Assembly: GCF_052055485.1 (NCBI RefSeq)
Contig: NZ_CP197171.1
Span: forward strand, 124,001-188,000
Direction: 5' to 3'
From: Amphibacillus sp052055485
GTDB taxonomy: Bacteria; Bacillota; Bacilli; Bacillales; Amphibacillaceae
DNA: 64,000 nucleotides
The position numbers and the translations under genes were made by a program. Of this stretch, positions 43,078 to 51,854 are shown piece after piece. The notes beneath the pieces are model-generated. The model made no database searches, had not been told where the DNA came from, and saw only the letters and a list, made by a program, of their open reading frames with translations. Position 1 is the stretch's first letter. Every line of letters starts with the position of its first letter.

Positions 43078-43701
43078 TTTTATTTCCTCCTTATTTTAAA
43101 TTATTTTCATATCATACCCTTGCAAATGAATGTGCGTAATAATGGTTAACATCAACTTGAACATCATTATTTCCTTCATTTAGACAATTGTATATTTTAC
43201 CACTGCGTTGCATAAACTTTTTTGATCAATGTCAAATTTGTCAAACAGACTGAGAACTAGCAAGCTTTAGCTTGGTAGTCACGCATTCGCACACCCTAGA
43301 TCAAGCGCTTTCCTTGACATGAGTTTTATTTTTTATACAAGGGCAATGATATTTTATATGATATCATTATTATAGTGCCTAAAGTTAACTCTAGGTCAAT
43401 ATAAAGACAAAAGGTTTTATTGAAGGAAAGTATATAAGAACTAGTGAGAGAACTACCAACCTCAAGGAATATGCAGAGGAAACCCAGTAATATAGTTGGA
43501 AGGTGAATCATCCAAGCATTTCTACATTAACAAACTTACATTTGCATGATGTGATATGTTTGAAAGATATTCTTTGAAAACTGAACATAGCAGGTTAGAG
43601 TGAGAACCGTTGCTTTACCGCATAAAATGTTCAAGCTTAACATGTCAACCAAGACACACAAACGTGTGAGCCTCAGGTAAGCTGAAAAGTAGTTCCAAAC
43701 G
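43078..43701. other. Gene-free spacer
   Basis: About 620 bases with no supportable gene; stops in all frames. Its right part (43540-43700) leads into the relic B below and may be part of an older IS605-type insertion. Confidence 0.4.
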
Positions 43702-43843
43702 CAGGACCGTAGAATAGCAGGGTTGGGGGTTTTCAGCACACCATTGTGTCAACTCCTCTGATGGTTAATCAACATTTTCAAAGTTAACACCTCAAATCCC
43801 ACCACTTTAAATTTCTTTGGAATTTAAGTGACGGGAGTATTCA
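43702..43843 (+). mobile_element. Non-autonomous IS605-like relic B
   Basis: It aligns base for base in plan with relic A at 39961-40102: GGTTGGGGGTT, CAGCACACC, GTGTCAACTCC, TGGTTAATC, then a hairpin CACTTTAAATT/AATTTAAGTG and GGGAGTATTCAT. Its right end lies inside the 3' end of the acetyltransferase gene, whose stop it replaces. The copy at 42152 lacks the insert. Confidence 0.6.
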
Positions 43844-44274
43844 TATTTCATTTTTAAAATAGGAAACGGATTACCTTGTTCGTCAAATTCTGTTCGTTCA
43901 AATACCTTGAAACCTACACGTTTATAGAAGTCTACTGCATGAGGATTTTGCTCATTCACATCAACATACACTACGCCATACTCATGAATGGCTCTTGTAA
44001 TTAACTTCTTACCTATCCCTTTCCCTATACATTCTGGTCTGAGAAATAGCATTTCAACCTTTTCTTGAGCTATCCCCATAAACCCTATTGGATGATGATC
44101 ATCATACGTAACTATTAAATGATCAATTTCCCTAATGCCTATTTCGACAAAAGGTTTTAGACCTATGATATCCTTTTCAGTTAAAAATGTATGCGTGGCT
44201 TTTACAGAGCCTTCCCATACTGTAGTTAATTCACCGATTAACTGGTCTGTTCTATTTGGATTTTCAACTAACAT
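43807..44274 (-). CDS. GNAT-family N-acetyltransferase
   Basis: This 155-residue GNAT protein has the acetyl-CoA site FLRPECIGKGIGKKLITRA and VDFYKRVGFKVFERTEF. The substrate is unknown. The final residues (YSRHLNSKEI) come from the relic B sequence: the duplicate fragment at 42152 ends KMKYE and stop at the same point. So the gene gained about ten residues by an insertion. GAGGTG precedes the ATG. Confidence 0.85.
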   Translation of the reverse strand: MLVENPNRTDQLIGELTTVWEGSVKATHTFLTEKDIIGLKPFVEIGIREIDHLIVTYDDHHPIGFMGIAQEKVEMLFLRPECIGKGIGKKLITRAIHEYGVVYVDVNEQNPHAVDFYKRVGFKVFERTEFDEQGNPFPILKMKYEYSRHLNSKEI

Positions 44275-44377
44275 TTTACACCTCTTTTGTTGTAATTACT
44301 CGTATAGCCATCCTAACTCCAAAAAGGATCTTAACTCCACTTGAACCCTTAGATCTCTAACAATTCTTTTTTCTATG

Positions 44378-44641
44378 CTACTCCCAATCCTTTATATTGT
44401 ATTTATTCAAAAGGTTTTCTGCTAATTTTATCCCCTCTTCAGTTATTGCAACAGACTTAGAACGATAATTTCCTTGCCTAATATAATCTTCATCATCTAA
44501 TTCATTAATAATATCAAAATCGTACCCTTTCCAAGCCATATCCATGCTTGAATCAAAACGATCCCCTTCATTAAATCTTGATAAATACATTAGCATTATT
44601 GTCAATTCCTTCATTGCCTTTTCTGGAGTTGTTTTATCCAC
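44378..44641 (-). CDS. DUF6429-type small protein
   Basis: This 87-residue helical protein matches a small family that I recall as DUF6429: KAMKELTIMLMYLSRF, AWKGYDFDIINELDDEDYI, RSKSVAITEEGI, AENLLNKY. GTG 44641 was chosen, eight bases after AAAGGGGG; the TTG at 44647 is too close. It may be a winged-helix-like fold. Function unknown. Confidence 0.65.
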   Translation of the reverse strand: MDKTTPEKAMKELTIMLMYLSRFNEGDRFDSSMDMAWKGYDFDIINELDDEDYIRQGNYRSKSVAITEEGIKLAENLLNKYNIKDWE

Positions 44642-44681
44642 TTTCAAAGCCCCCTTTACTTTGGAATTTTTAATAATAAAT

Positions 44682-46073
44682 TTATTTTATGACTTCAGAG
44701 CTTCGCTCAAGTAAACAAACAACTTCTGTATGCGAAGTTTGTGGGAAAAGATCTACGGGTTGGACTTTTTTCGTTTGATAGCCGCCTTCTGTTAAGATGG
44801 CTAAATCTCTTGCTAATGTTGAAGGATTACAGGATACATAAACAATCCGTTCAGGATTCATTTCAATCATCGCTTCGAGTAACGATGGGTCACAACCTTT
44901 TCTTGGTGGATCAACAACGATCACATCTGGTTGTAGACCTTTTGCTTTCCATGTTGGCATGATTTTTTCGGCTTGTCCAACAACAAATTCCGCATTCGTG
45001 AGATCGTTTAATTCAGCATTTTTCTTTGCGTCTTCAATCGCTTGTGGGACAATTTCCACACCATAGACTTTTTTTGCTTTTTGAGCAAGGAAAAGTGAGA
45101 TACTACCGATCCCGCAATAAGCATCAATTACTGTTTCATCACCAGTGAGATTGGCGAATTCTAAAGCTTTATCGTAGAGTACCTTCGTTTGCTTAGGATT
45201 GATTTGATAGAAAGACAAAGCTGAAATGGCGAATTTAATCTCACCAATCGTATCGTAAATATATTCTTCTCCCCACAAACGCTTTGTTTGCTTTCCTAGA
45301 ATCACATTCGTTCGCTCTGCGTTAATATTTTGCATGATAGAGGTCACTTCTGGATGACGTTCGATAATCTGCCTAATCAACTGCTCTTCTTTCGGCAATT
45401 TTTTAGTTTTTGTGACGATCACAATCATTGTTTCTCCCGTATTTTCACCAGTACGAACCATAATATGGCGTAGAACACCGCGATGTGTCTGCTCATCATA
45501 AGCCTGGATTCCTAGACTATCAGCTATTTTTCGTACGGTTTCAACCATTTGATCATTCACTTCAGACGTCACGATACAACGATCCATACCTTCGATAATG
45601 TCGTGGCTTCGTTTTCGATAAAAGCCAGTGATCAATTCACCATCCTTTTCTCCAACGGGAATTTGTACTTTATTCCGATAGCGCCACGGTTCCTCCATTC
45701 CCAGTGTGGGTTCAACGTCAACATTTTTGATATGAGCAATTTTTCGCAGAGTATTTTCAACTTGATTTCGTTTCATTTCCAATTGCATTGAGTAACTCAT
45801 ATGTTGAAGCTGACATCCTCCACATTGGAAATAGACATTACATGGTGGATCCACCCGATCTGGACTAGCTTTTATTAATTCAAGCCGTTTACCAATTGCA
45901 AAATTCTTCTTCACTTTAATGACTTTAATCTTAGCCGTTTCGCCTGGTAAAATATTCGGAACAAAAACAGGATAACCCGCTATTTTGCCAACACCATTGC
46001 CTTCATGCGTCATGTCTTCAAATGATAGCTTAAGTTTTTGATTTTTTTGTACGGGTGTTTGCTGTTTAGTCAT
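44682..46073 (-). CDS. rlmCD: 23S rRNA (uracil-5)-methyltransferase, RlmCD type
   Basis: This 463-residue TrmA/RumA-family enzyme has an N-terminal TRAM domain, then an Fe-S cluster site C78, C84, C87 (PPCNVYFQCGGCQLQ) and a fourth cysteine near 165 (GMDRCIV), a SAM site (DAYCGIGSISLFLA) and the catalytic cysteine in YVSCNPSTLARD. In Bacillus RlmCD makes m5U747 and m5U1939 in 23S rRNA. It sits in the same place (yefA, after dgkB) as in B. subtilis. Confidence 0.92.
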   Translation of the reverse strand: MTKQQTPVQKNQKLKLSFEDMTHEGNGVGKIAGYPVFVPNILPGETAKIKVIKVKKNFAIGKRLELIKASPDRVDPPCNVYFQCGGCQLQHMSYSMQLEMKRNQVENTLRKIAHIKNVDVEPTLGMEEPWRYRNKVQIPVGEKDGELITGFYRKRSHDIIEGMDRCIVTSEVNDQMVETVRKIADSLGIQAYDEQTHRGVLRHIMVRTGENTGETMIVIVTKTKKLPKEEQLIRQIIERHPEVTSIMQNINAERTNVILGKQTKRLWGEEYIYDTIGEIKFAISALSFYQINPKQTKVLYDKALEFANLTGDETVIDAYCGIGSISLFLAQKAKKVYGVEIVPQAIEDAKKNAELNDLTNAEFVVGQAEKIMPTWKAKGLQPDVIVVDPPRKGCDPSLLEAMIEMNPERIVYVSCNPSTLARDLAILTEGGYQTKKVQPVDLFPQTSHTEVVCLLERSSEVIK

Positions 46074-46206
46074 TGAATTGACTCCTTTTCTAAAATAGGA
46101 TAATCCTGTTCATCCATGATAAGACTTTTTTCATCGGATAGCTATCCATCATTCGACTTTATTTCCCGGGAAATACGAATAATATCGTAAATTTTCTCTT
46201 CCGGCA

Positions 46207-46241
46207 CCTTAAAAAGGCTCTTGAATTTAATCGAGAGCCTT
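46207..46241 (-). terminator. Terminator overlapping the end of dgkB
   Basis: On the minus strand AAGGCTCT (46241-46234) pairs with AGAGCCTT (46221-46214), followed by TTTAAGG. The stem begins inside the last codons of dgkB, a compact arrangement. Confidence 0.75.
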
Positions 46242-47171
46242 GTCTTTCACTGTTACATTTTCATTCGTCGTTATTTTAGGCTGCTCTTGAATCGGCAAAA
46301 AGTATTCGATGTGCTGTTTTAAATTCGAGAATTTCCCTGGTAAATTACCACCGTATTCACCATCAACATTAAGCTGCATTCTTTCTTCAGTGTGAACACT
46401 AATGTTTTTAGCTTGAACGTAAAAGACGTTCGGATCATCAAAGTGAGCGCCTCTTGTTGCAGAAGTAACCACACGAATAAATTCAGCTATATTACATTTT
46501 TTTAAAACAAGTAAATCAAAGAGACCATCATTCATATTCGCTTCTGGGGCTAATTTTTCAAAACCACCAACCGAATTTGTATTTGCGACTAAGAAGAGCA
46601 TAATTTCATCTTGAAAAATCTGCCCATCATATTCAATTCGAGTATAAATCGGTCGTAATCTCGGAAGCAGCTCAGCTCCTTTAATAAAATATGCGAGTTG
46701 CCCAATTAAGGTTTTTAGCTTACTTGGTACTTCATAAGAGACTTCGGTAAGTTTGCCTCCACCAGCTATATTAACAAAATAATGTTCATTGACCTTTCCG
46801 ATATCAAGTTTTTTTGTATGTCCAGATAGGATCACATCGACAGCTTTGTCGATTGTTTTTGGAAGGCTAAGTGCTCGAGCAAAGTCATTTGTTGTCCCAG
46901 CAGGGATAATACCTAAGCGAGGGCGATGAATGGCTTCGGCTAGTCCCGTAACAACCTCATTAATTGTCCCATCCCCACCGACGGCAACCACCGTATCAAA
47001 CCGATGAGCAACGGCTAGCCTCGCTGCTTCAATCGCATCACCAGCAGCTGTTGTTTCATGGGCTGATGTTTCATATCCAGCTCGTTCAAACTTTACTAAA
47101 ACGTCAGGAAGTTTATTTCTGAAAGATTCCCTCCCTGATGTTGGGTTATAAATAATTCGTGCCCGTTTCAT
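46227..47171 (-). CDS. dgkB: Diacylglycerol kinase (DgkB)
   Basis: This 314-residue lipid kinase has IYNPTSGRE, the GGDGTINEV nucleotide site, IPAGTTNDFARAL and VNIAGGGKLTEVSYEV. It phosphorylates diacylglycerol released by teichoic-acid synthesis and recycles it into phospholipid. ATG 47171 follows CGGAGG; the upstream ATG at 47189 does not. The order gatB-dgkB-rlmCD matches B. subtilis. Confidence 0.92.
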   Translation of the reverse strand: MKRARIIYNPTSGRESFRNKLPDVLVKFERAGYETSAHETTAAGDAIEAARLAVAHRFDTVVAVGGDGTINEVVTGLAEAIHRPRLGIIPAGTTNDFARALSLPKTIDKAVDVILSGHTKKLDIGKVNEHYFVNIAGGGKLTEVSYEVPSKLKTLIGQLAYFIKGAELLPRLRPIYTRIEYDGQIFQDEIMLFLVANTNSVGGFEKLAPEANMNDGLFDLLVLKKCNIAEFIRVVTSATRGAHFDDPNVFYVQAKNISVHTEERMQLNVDGEYGGNLPGKFSNLKQHIEYFLPIQEQPKITTNENVTVKDKALD

Positions 47172-47224
47172 GACGATCCTCCGATCCACATACTGTTTTA
47201 CCTGTTCTCATCATACCATCTTCG

Positions 47225-47262
47225 AAAAAAAAAGACTATCAATATGTTATGTATTGATAGCC
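47225..47262 (-). terminator. Terminator of the gatCAB operon
   Basis: On the minus strand GGCTATCAATA (47262-47252) pairs with TATTGATAGTC (47244-47234) and is followed by TTTTTTTTT. It stands just past gatB. Confidence 0.88.
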
Positions 47263-47274
47263 TCTCTTATGACT

Positions 47275-48705
47275 TTAGCGTTTTTCCATTTCAGCTAAAA
47301 TAATTTTGTTAACCATTGGCGGATTGGCTTGTCCCTTTGTTTCTTTCATGACTTGACCAACTAAGAAACCAAGTGCTCGATCTTTTCCATTCTTGAAGTC
47401 TTCAATTGATTGTTGATTATTATCAAGAATAGTTGTAATAATTTCAGTTAGTTGCCCTTCATCTGAAATTTGGACTAGACCTTTTTCCTTGATGATTTTT
47501 TCTGGATCGCCACCTTTTTCAACGAGCTCAGCAAAGACTTTCTTCGCCATTTTCGATGAAATCGTTCCATCATCAATCAGTGTAATCATTTTTGCTAATC
47601 CTTCGGGTGTTAATGGTAGCTCTGAGAGTTCTTTCTGTTGTTTATTCATATAGGCTGAGACTTCACCCATTAACCAGTTAGAGGCTTGTTTAATATCAGC
47701 ACCTGCTGCAATTGTTGCTTCGAAGAAATCTGATATCTCAACTGCATTGGTGAGTACCATTGCATCATAAGCTGGTAATTTATATTCTTCAATATAACGT
47801 GCCTTTCTTGCATCTGGAAGCTCTGGAATTTCAGCGCGAATACGCTCTTTCCAATCCTCATCAATATACAACGGCATGAGGTCTGGTTCAGGGAAATAAC
47901 GATAATCGTCGGCCCCTTCTTTGACACGCATCAAAATAGTTTCTTTAGTTTGCTCATCATAACGACGTGTTTCTTGCAAAATTACGCCACCTGATAATAA
48001 AACTTCACGCTGACGTTTTTCTTCAAATTCAATCCCCTTTTGGACAAAGGAAAATGAGTTTAAGTTTTTTAATTCTGTTTTTGTCCCAAACTCTTCCTGA
48101 CCAATTGGACGGAGTGAAACATTGGCATCACATCGCAATGAGCCCTCTTCCATCTTACAATCTGAAACACCGGTATATTTAATAATGTTTTTCAATTTTT
48201 CAAGATAAGCATAGGCTTCCTCTGGTGAACGCATATCAGCTTCAGAAACAATTTCAACAAGTGGTGTACCCGCTCGGTTATAATCGACTAATGAATATCC
48301 ATCATCACTGTGGATCAGTTTTCCCGCATCTTCTTCTATATGTAGGCGGTTGATCCGAATACGTTTGGTCTTTCCATCTACCTCGATATCAATCCAACCA
48401 TTTTCACCAATGGGTTGATCAAATTGTGAAATTTGATAGGCCTTTGGATTATCAGGATAAAAGTAATTTTTACGATCGAATTTTGTCTCAGTCGCAATCT
48501 CACAGTTCAGTGCCATTGCTGCTTTCATCGCATAATTTACTGCTTTTTCATTCAGAACAGGTAAAACACCTGGGTAAGCTAAATCAATTGGATTAACATT
48601 TTCATTTGGTTTTGCTCCAAAATGGTTCGGACTCGGGCTAAAAATCTTTGAGTCTGTTTTTAATTCAACATGGACTTCAAGACCAATAACTGTTTCAAAA
48701 TTCAT
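47275..48705 (-). CDS. gatB: Glu-tRNA(Gln)/Asp-tRNA(Asn) amidotransferase subunit B
   Basis: This 476-residue GatB opens with FETVIGLEVHVELKTDSKIF and has RNYFYPDNPKAYQISQFDQP, DYNRAGTPLVEIVSEADMRS and a C-terminal YqeY-like tail. It carries the kinase part of transamidation of Glu-tRNA(Gln). It starts directly after gatA's stop. Confidence 0.97.
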   Translation of the reverse strand: MNFETVIGLEVHVELKTDSKIFSPSPNHFGAKPNENVNPIDLAYPGVLPVLNEKAVNYAMKAAMALNCEIATETKFDRKNYFYPDNPKAYQISQFDQPIGENGWIDIEVDGKTKRIRINRLHIEEDAGKLIHSDDGYSLVDYNRAGTPLVEIVSEADMRSPEEAYAYLEKLKNIIKYTGVSDCKMEEGSLRCDANVSLRPIGQEEFGTKTELKNLNSFSFVQKGIEFEEKRQREVLLSGGVILQETRRYDEQTKETILMRVKEGADDYRYFPEPDLMPLYIDEDWKERIRAEIPELPDARKARYIEEYKLPAYDAMVLTNAVEISDFFEATIAAGADIKQASNWLMGEVSAYMNKQQKELSELPLTPEGLAKMITLIDDGTISSKMAKKVFAELVEKGGDPEKIIKEKGLVQISDEGQLTEIITTILDNNQQSIEDFKNGKDRALGFLVGQVMKETKGQANPPMVNKIILAEMEKR

Positions 48706-50184
48706 TTACTTCACACCTCCCAAGTTCGGACGTTGCTTATGGTGATCTGTTGCTTGTTCAAAAGCATAAGCTGTCCGATAAATCGTTGATTCATCAAAGT
48801 AATTCCCAATAATTTGCAAGCCGAAGGGTAAGCCTGTTTCTTTTGAAAAACCAGATGGGATTGAAATAGCAGGTATACCCGCTAAATTAACTGGAAGTGT
48901 CAGCAGATCATTGAGATACATTGTCATCGAATCGTCTTCTTCCGTATGCTCTCCGACTTTAAAAGCCGTTGTCGGTGTTGTTGGACCGATAATAACATCA
49001 TACTCTGCAAAAACTTGCTCAAACTCTTCTTTAATTAATGTTCGAGCTTGGAGTGCTTTTTTATAAAAGTCTTCATAGTATTCTGAACTTAATGCGATTG
49101 TACCAAATAAAATGCGACGTTTAACTTCATCACCAAAGCCTTCACTACGCGATTGTTTAAAGAGGTCAATCATATTATCGGCATTTTCTGAATGACGTCC
49201 GTAACGGATACCGTCAAAACGGGCTAGGTTGGCTGATGCTTCTGCTGAAGAAATCAGATAATAAGCAGCTACCGCATATTTCGAATGGGGTAATGAAACC
49301 TCTTCCCAAGTTGCGCCAAGGGCTTCATAAGTTTTTAAAGCATCCAGAACAGATGACCGAACTTCATCATTGATGCCTTCTGCAAGGTATTCTTTCGGAA
49401 CAGCAATCTTAAGTCCTTTTACACCTTTTTTCAATTGATCCTGATAATTCGGTACTTCAATATTGGCTGTTGTTGAATCCATTGGATCGTGTCCAGCAAT
49501 AGCTTGCAGTAAATGGGCATTATCTTCAACCGTTTTTGTCATCGTTCCAATTTGATCTAAAGAGGAAGAAAAGGCAACAAGTCCAAAACGGGAAACTAAA
49601 CCATAGGTAGGTTTCATCCCAACAACACCACAGTAAGACGCGGGACCACGAACGGATCCTCCTGTGTCAGATCCTAATGAGAAAAAGACTTCACGAGCAG
49701 CGACAGCTGCTGCTGAGCCTCCACTTGAACCCCCTGGGACATAATCAGTATTCCATGGATTTCGTGTCACAAAATAAGTCGATTTCTCGGTTGATGAACC
49801 CATCGCAAATTCATCCATATTTAATTTACCAATTGTGATCGTTTTTTCCTGTGCTAATTTTTCAATCGCCGTTGCATCATATAACGGATGATTAAAATTA
49901 TCTAACATCATACTTGCACAAGTTGTCCGTAAATCTTTTGTTACAATATTATCTTTAATTCCAATTGGAATTCCAAATAACGGGTTATTCACTTGATTAA
50001 CTTCTTGATCGAGTTGTTTCGCTTGTTCAAGAGCTTGTCCTTGATTTAGGGTGATGAAAGCTTTGATTTCATCATCGACCCTATCAATCTGATCAAAAGA
50101 AGCCTGAACAAGATCAGTAACAGTTAATTCTTTGTTATTTAGCTTCTCTTGCAATTCTTTTAATGTATAATCAAAAATAGACAT
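48706..50184 (-). CDS. gatA: Glu-tRNA(Gln)/Asp-tRNA(Asn) amidotransferase subunit A
   Basis: This 492-residue amidase has IGIKDNI with the catalytic lysine, the glycine-serine region VPGGSSGGSAAAVAAR, and SLGSDTGGSVRGPASYCGV with the nucleophile serine. It releases ammonia from glutamine for GatB. AGGAGG precedes the ATG. Confidence 0.97.
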   Translation of the reverse strand: MSIFDYTLKELQEKLNNKELTVTDLVQASFDQIDRVDDEIKAFITLNQGQALEQAKQLDQEVNQVNNPLFGIPIGIKDNIVTKDLRTTCASMMLDNFNHPLYDATAIEKLAQEKTITIGKLNMDEFAMGSSTEKSTYFVTRNPWNTDYVPGGSSGGSAAAVAAREVFFSLGSDTGGSVRGPASYCGVVGMKPTYGLVSRFGLVAFSSSLDQIGTMTKTVEDNAHLLQAIAGHDPMDSTTANIEVPNYQDQLKKGVKGLKIAVPKEYLAEGINDEVRSSVLDALKTYEALGATWEEVSLPHSKYAVAAYYLISSAEASANLARFDGIRYGRHSENADNMIDLFKQSRSEGFGDEVKRRILFGTIALSSEYYEDFYKKALQARTLIKEEFEQVFAEYDVIIGPTTPTTAFKVGEHTEEDDSMTMYLNDLLTLPVNLAGIPAISIPSGFSKETGLPFGLQIIGNYFDESTIYRTAYAFEQATDHHKQRPNLGGVK

Positions 50185-50199
50185 TTTTCAGCGGTCCTC

Positions 50200-50490
50200 C
50201 TATTCTAAAATTGATGGTACTCGGAATTGACCATCCTTTTGATTTGGTGCGTTTTTTAGTGCTTCTTCTTGACTAATCCACTGTCGCGGCTCATCTTTTC
50301 GCATCACATTATTGAAGTCGAGGACATGAGTAGTAGGTTCAACATGACTTGTATCTAAATCATTTAAAACCGTAGCATATTTCATCATTTCACTTAATTG
50401 TTTCATTCGTACTTCTATTTCTTCTTCTGTGATGGCTAATCTAGCTACATCGGCAATTTTTTTAACTTGTTCCTTTGAAATATCAGGCAT
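50200..50490 (-). CDS. gatC: Amidotransferase subunit C
   Basis: This 96-residue GatC (MPDISKEQVKKIADVARLAI, LDTSHVEPTTHVLDFNNV, RKDEPRQW) stabilises GatA-GatB. ATG 50490 follows GGAGGTG; an in-frame GTG at 50505 would lie before the site. Confidence 0.95.
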   Translation of the reverse strand: MPDISKEQVKKIADVARLAITEEEIEVRMKQLSEMMKYATVLNDLDTSHVEPTTHVLDFNNVMRKDEPRQWISQEEALKNAPNQKDGQFRVPSILE

Positions 50491-50662
50491 TTCCTTCACC
50501 TCCACAAGATTTTATAACGTTTTAAGCATATTAATGATCATAGCAAACAGTAAGCCGATTACGCAACTATTCATTTGCTATTTTTTGAAAATAATAACTA
50601 GCTTTTCCCCTTATTTATCTCATCTCTATATAACTATATATGAACTTTTCTACACTAGGAAA

Positions 50663-51835
50663 CTAACGCTGGTAAATATGCACAAAAGGTTCTTCATTCC
50701 CTGACTCTCTAACAATAAGGCTTTCTTGTCTATCATTTGATTTGATATTGACTTCAATATCAAAGTGAGGTTGGAAGCTATCCATAATTAATCCATAGAC
50801 ATATTGAGTGAAGCCAGTAACTTCTGCTTGACCGTAAAATTCAATCGGAATATCAAGAATTAGACGGCGAATTTCCCCATCTTGATAAAAACCTTCGCCA
50901 ATGACACCAACATAGTTTGGAAAATAACTTGCAATTTCCGACTTAAATTCATCGACTGTTGACGACAAATTCGGATCAATATCCTGAGCCTCACTAGAAG
51001 GGAAAAGAACATAAGACTCATCGATTGATTCCCAGCTATCAACATTCTCACTTCCACCTTGAATCGTTGTTTTGGCGACAAAACTTCCTGGAACAAGGCC
51101 ATCACGAGGAGCCTCACGATAGATTCCTACCATAATTGGAATTTCTGCCAGACCATCTTTAGCTCTAAGTCGACTAACGACTTCTTCTGTTATGTCAGCT
51201 GCCTCGGCTAACATCTCATTTTGACCAATGTCTTCATAATAAAACGGACCGCCGACTTCGGTTTGAAAACGATAGTTAGATTTCATCGCTATCCCTAGAG
51301 AGATTCCAGCCAATTGAACAGAATTATCATCCGTTCGAATCAAATAGTTTTGTTCCAATATATGAGATAGGTACTTTGGATTTTCCCGTTCCATTTCAAT
51401 TTTATCATCAGTCGATGTATCATCATCAATATCAACTGATGGATTTAATCCTTGTTCAGTCGAGTCAGACTCCCGTTCTAACCAACTTAATAATTCATTG
51501 TAATCAATTTTTTGCCCTTCTTGGAAAAAGTAAGATTCCGGGTCAAAGACTGTCGTTGAATGACGACGCAGATCATCTTCTAGAGCGGTAATATCTAATC
51601 TATTGGAAACCTGATTTGTTGTTACTCCCCTTGATTGACTCAATCGATACGGTAAAAGAACCTGATATTCAGCTTCTGAGACACTATAATTAGGGATGAT
51701 AGCTGTCTCCTGATCAACATCTTCTGGTAATGTTTCATCGATGACTTCTTCTTGATCATTACTACTAAAGTCAGGTGCACAACCAGCAAGCAAAACTACC
51801 CATAAAACCACGCTTACCACGTACAAACGCTTCAT
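50663..51835 (-). CDS. camS: CamS-family sex pheromone precursor lipoprotein
   Basis: This 390-residue lipoprotein has a signal peptide (MKRLYVVSVVLWVVLLAGC) with lipobox LAGC (cleaved before C19). CamS proteins are named for a pheromone peptide cut from their signal peptides; the main protein has no firm role. It lies between ligA and gatC, as in staphylococci and bacilli. GAGGGGG precedes the ATG. Confidence 0.93.
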   Translation of the reverse strand: MKRLYVVSVVLWVVLLAGCAPDFSSNDQEEVIDETLPEDVDQETAIIPNYSVSEAEYQVLLPYRLSQSRGVTTNQVSNRLDITALEDDLRRHSTTVFDPESYFFQEGQKIDYNELLSWLERESDSTEQGLNPSVDIDDDTSTDDKIEMERENPKYLSHILEQNYLIRTDDNSVQLAGISLGIAMKSNYRFQTEVGGPFYYEDIGQNEMLAEAADITEEVVSRLRAKDGLAEIPIMVGIYREAPRDGLVPGSFVAKTTIQGGSENVDSWESIDESYVLFPSSEAQDIDPNLSSTVDEFKSEIASYFPNYVGVIGEGFYQDGEIRRLILDIPIEFYGQAEVTGFTQYVYGLIMDSFQPHFDIEVNIKSNDRQESLIVRESGNEEPFVHIYQR

Positions 51836-51854
51836 TGAATTCCCCCTCCTATTC

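Noticed and set aside
43536..43739. 67-codon frame before the IS605-like relic
   Set aside because: It lies in the relic sequence, has no ribosome site and matches nothing known.
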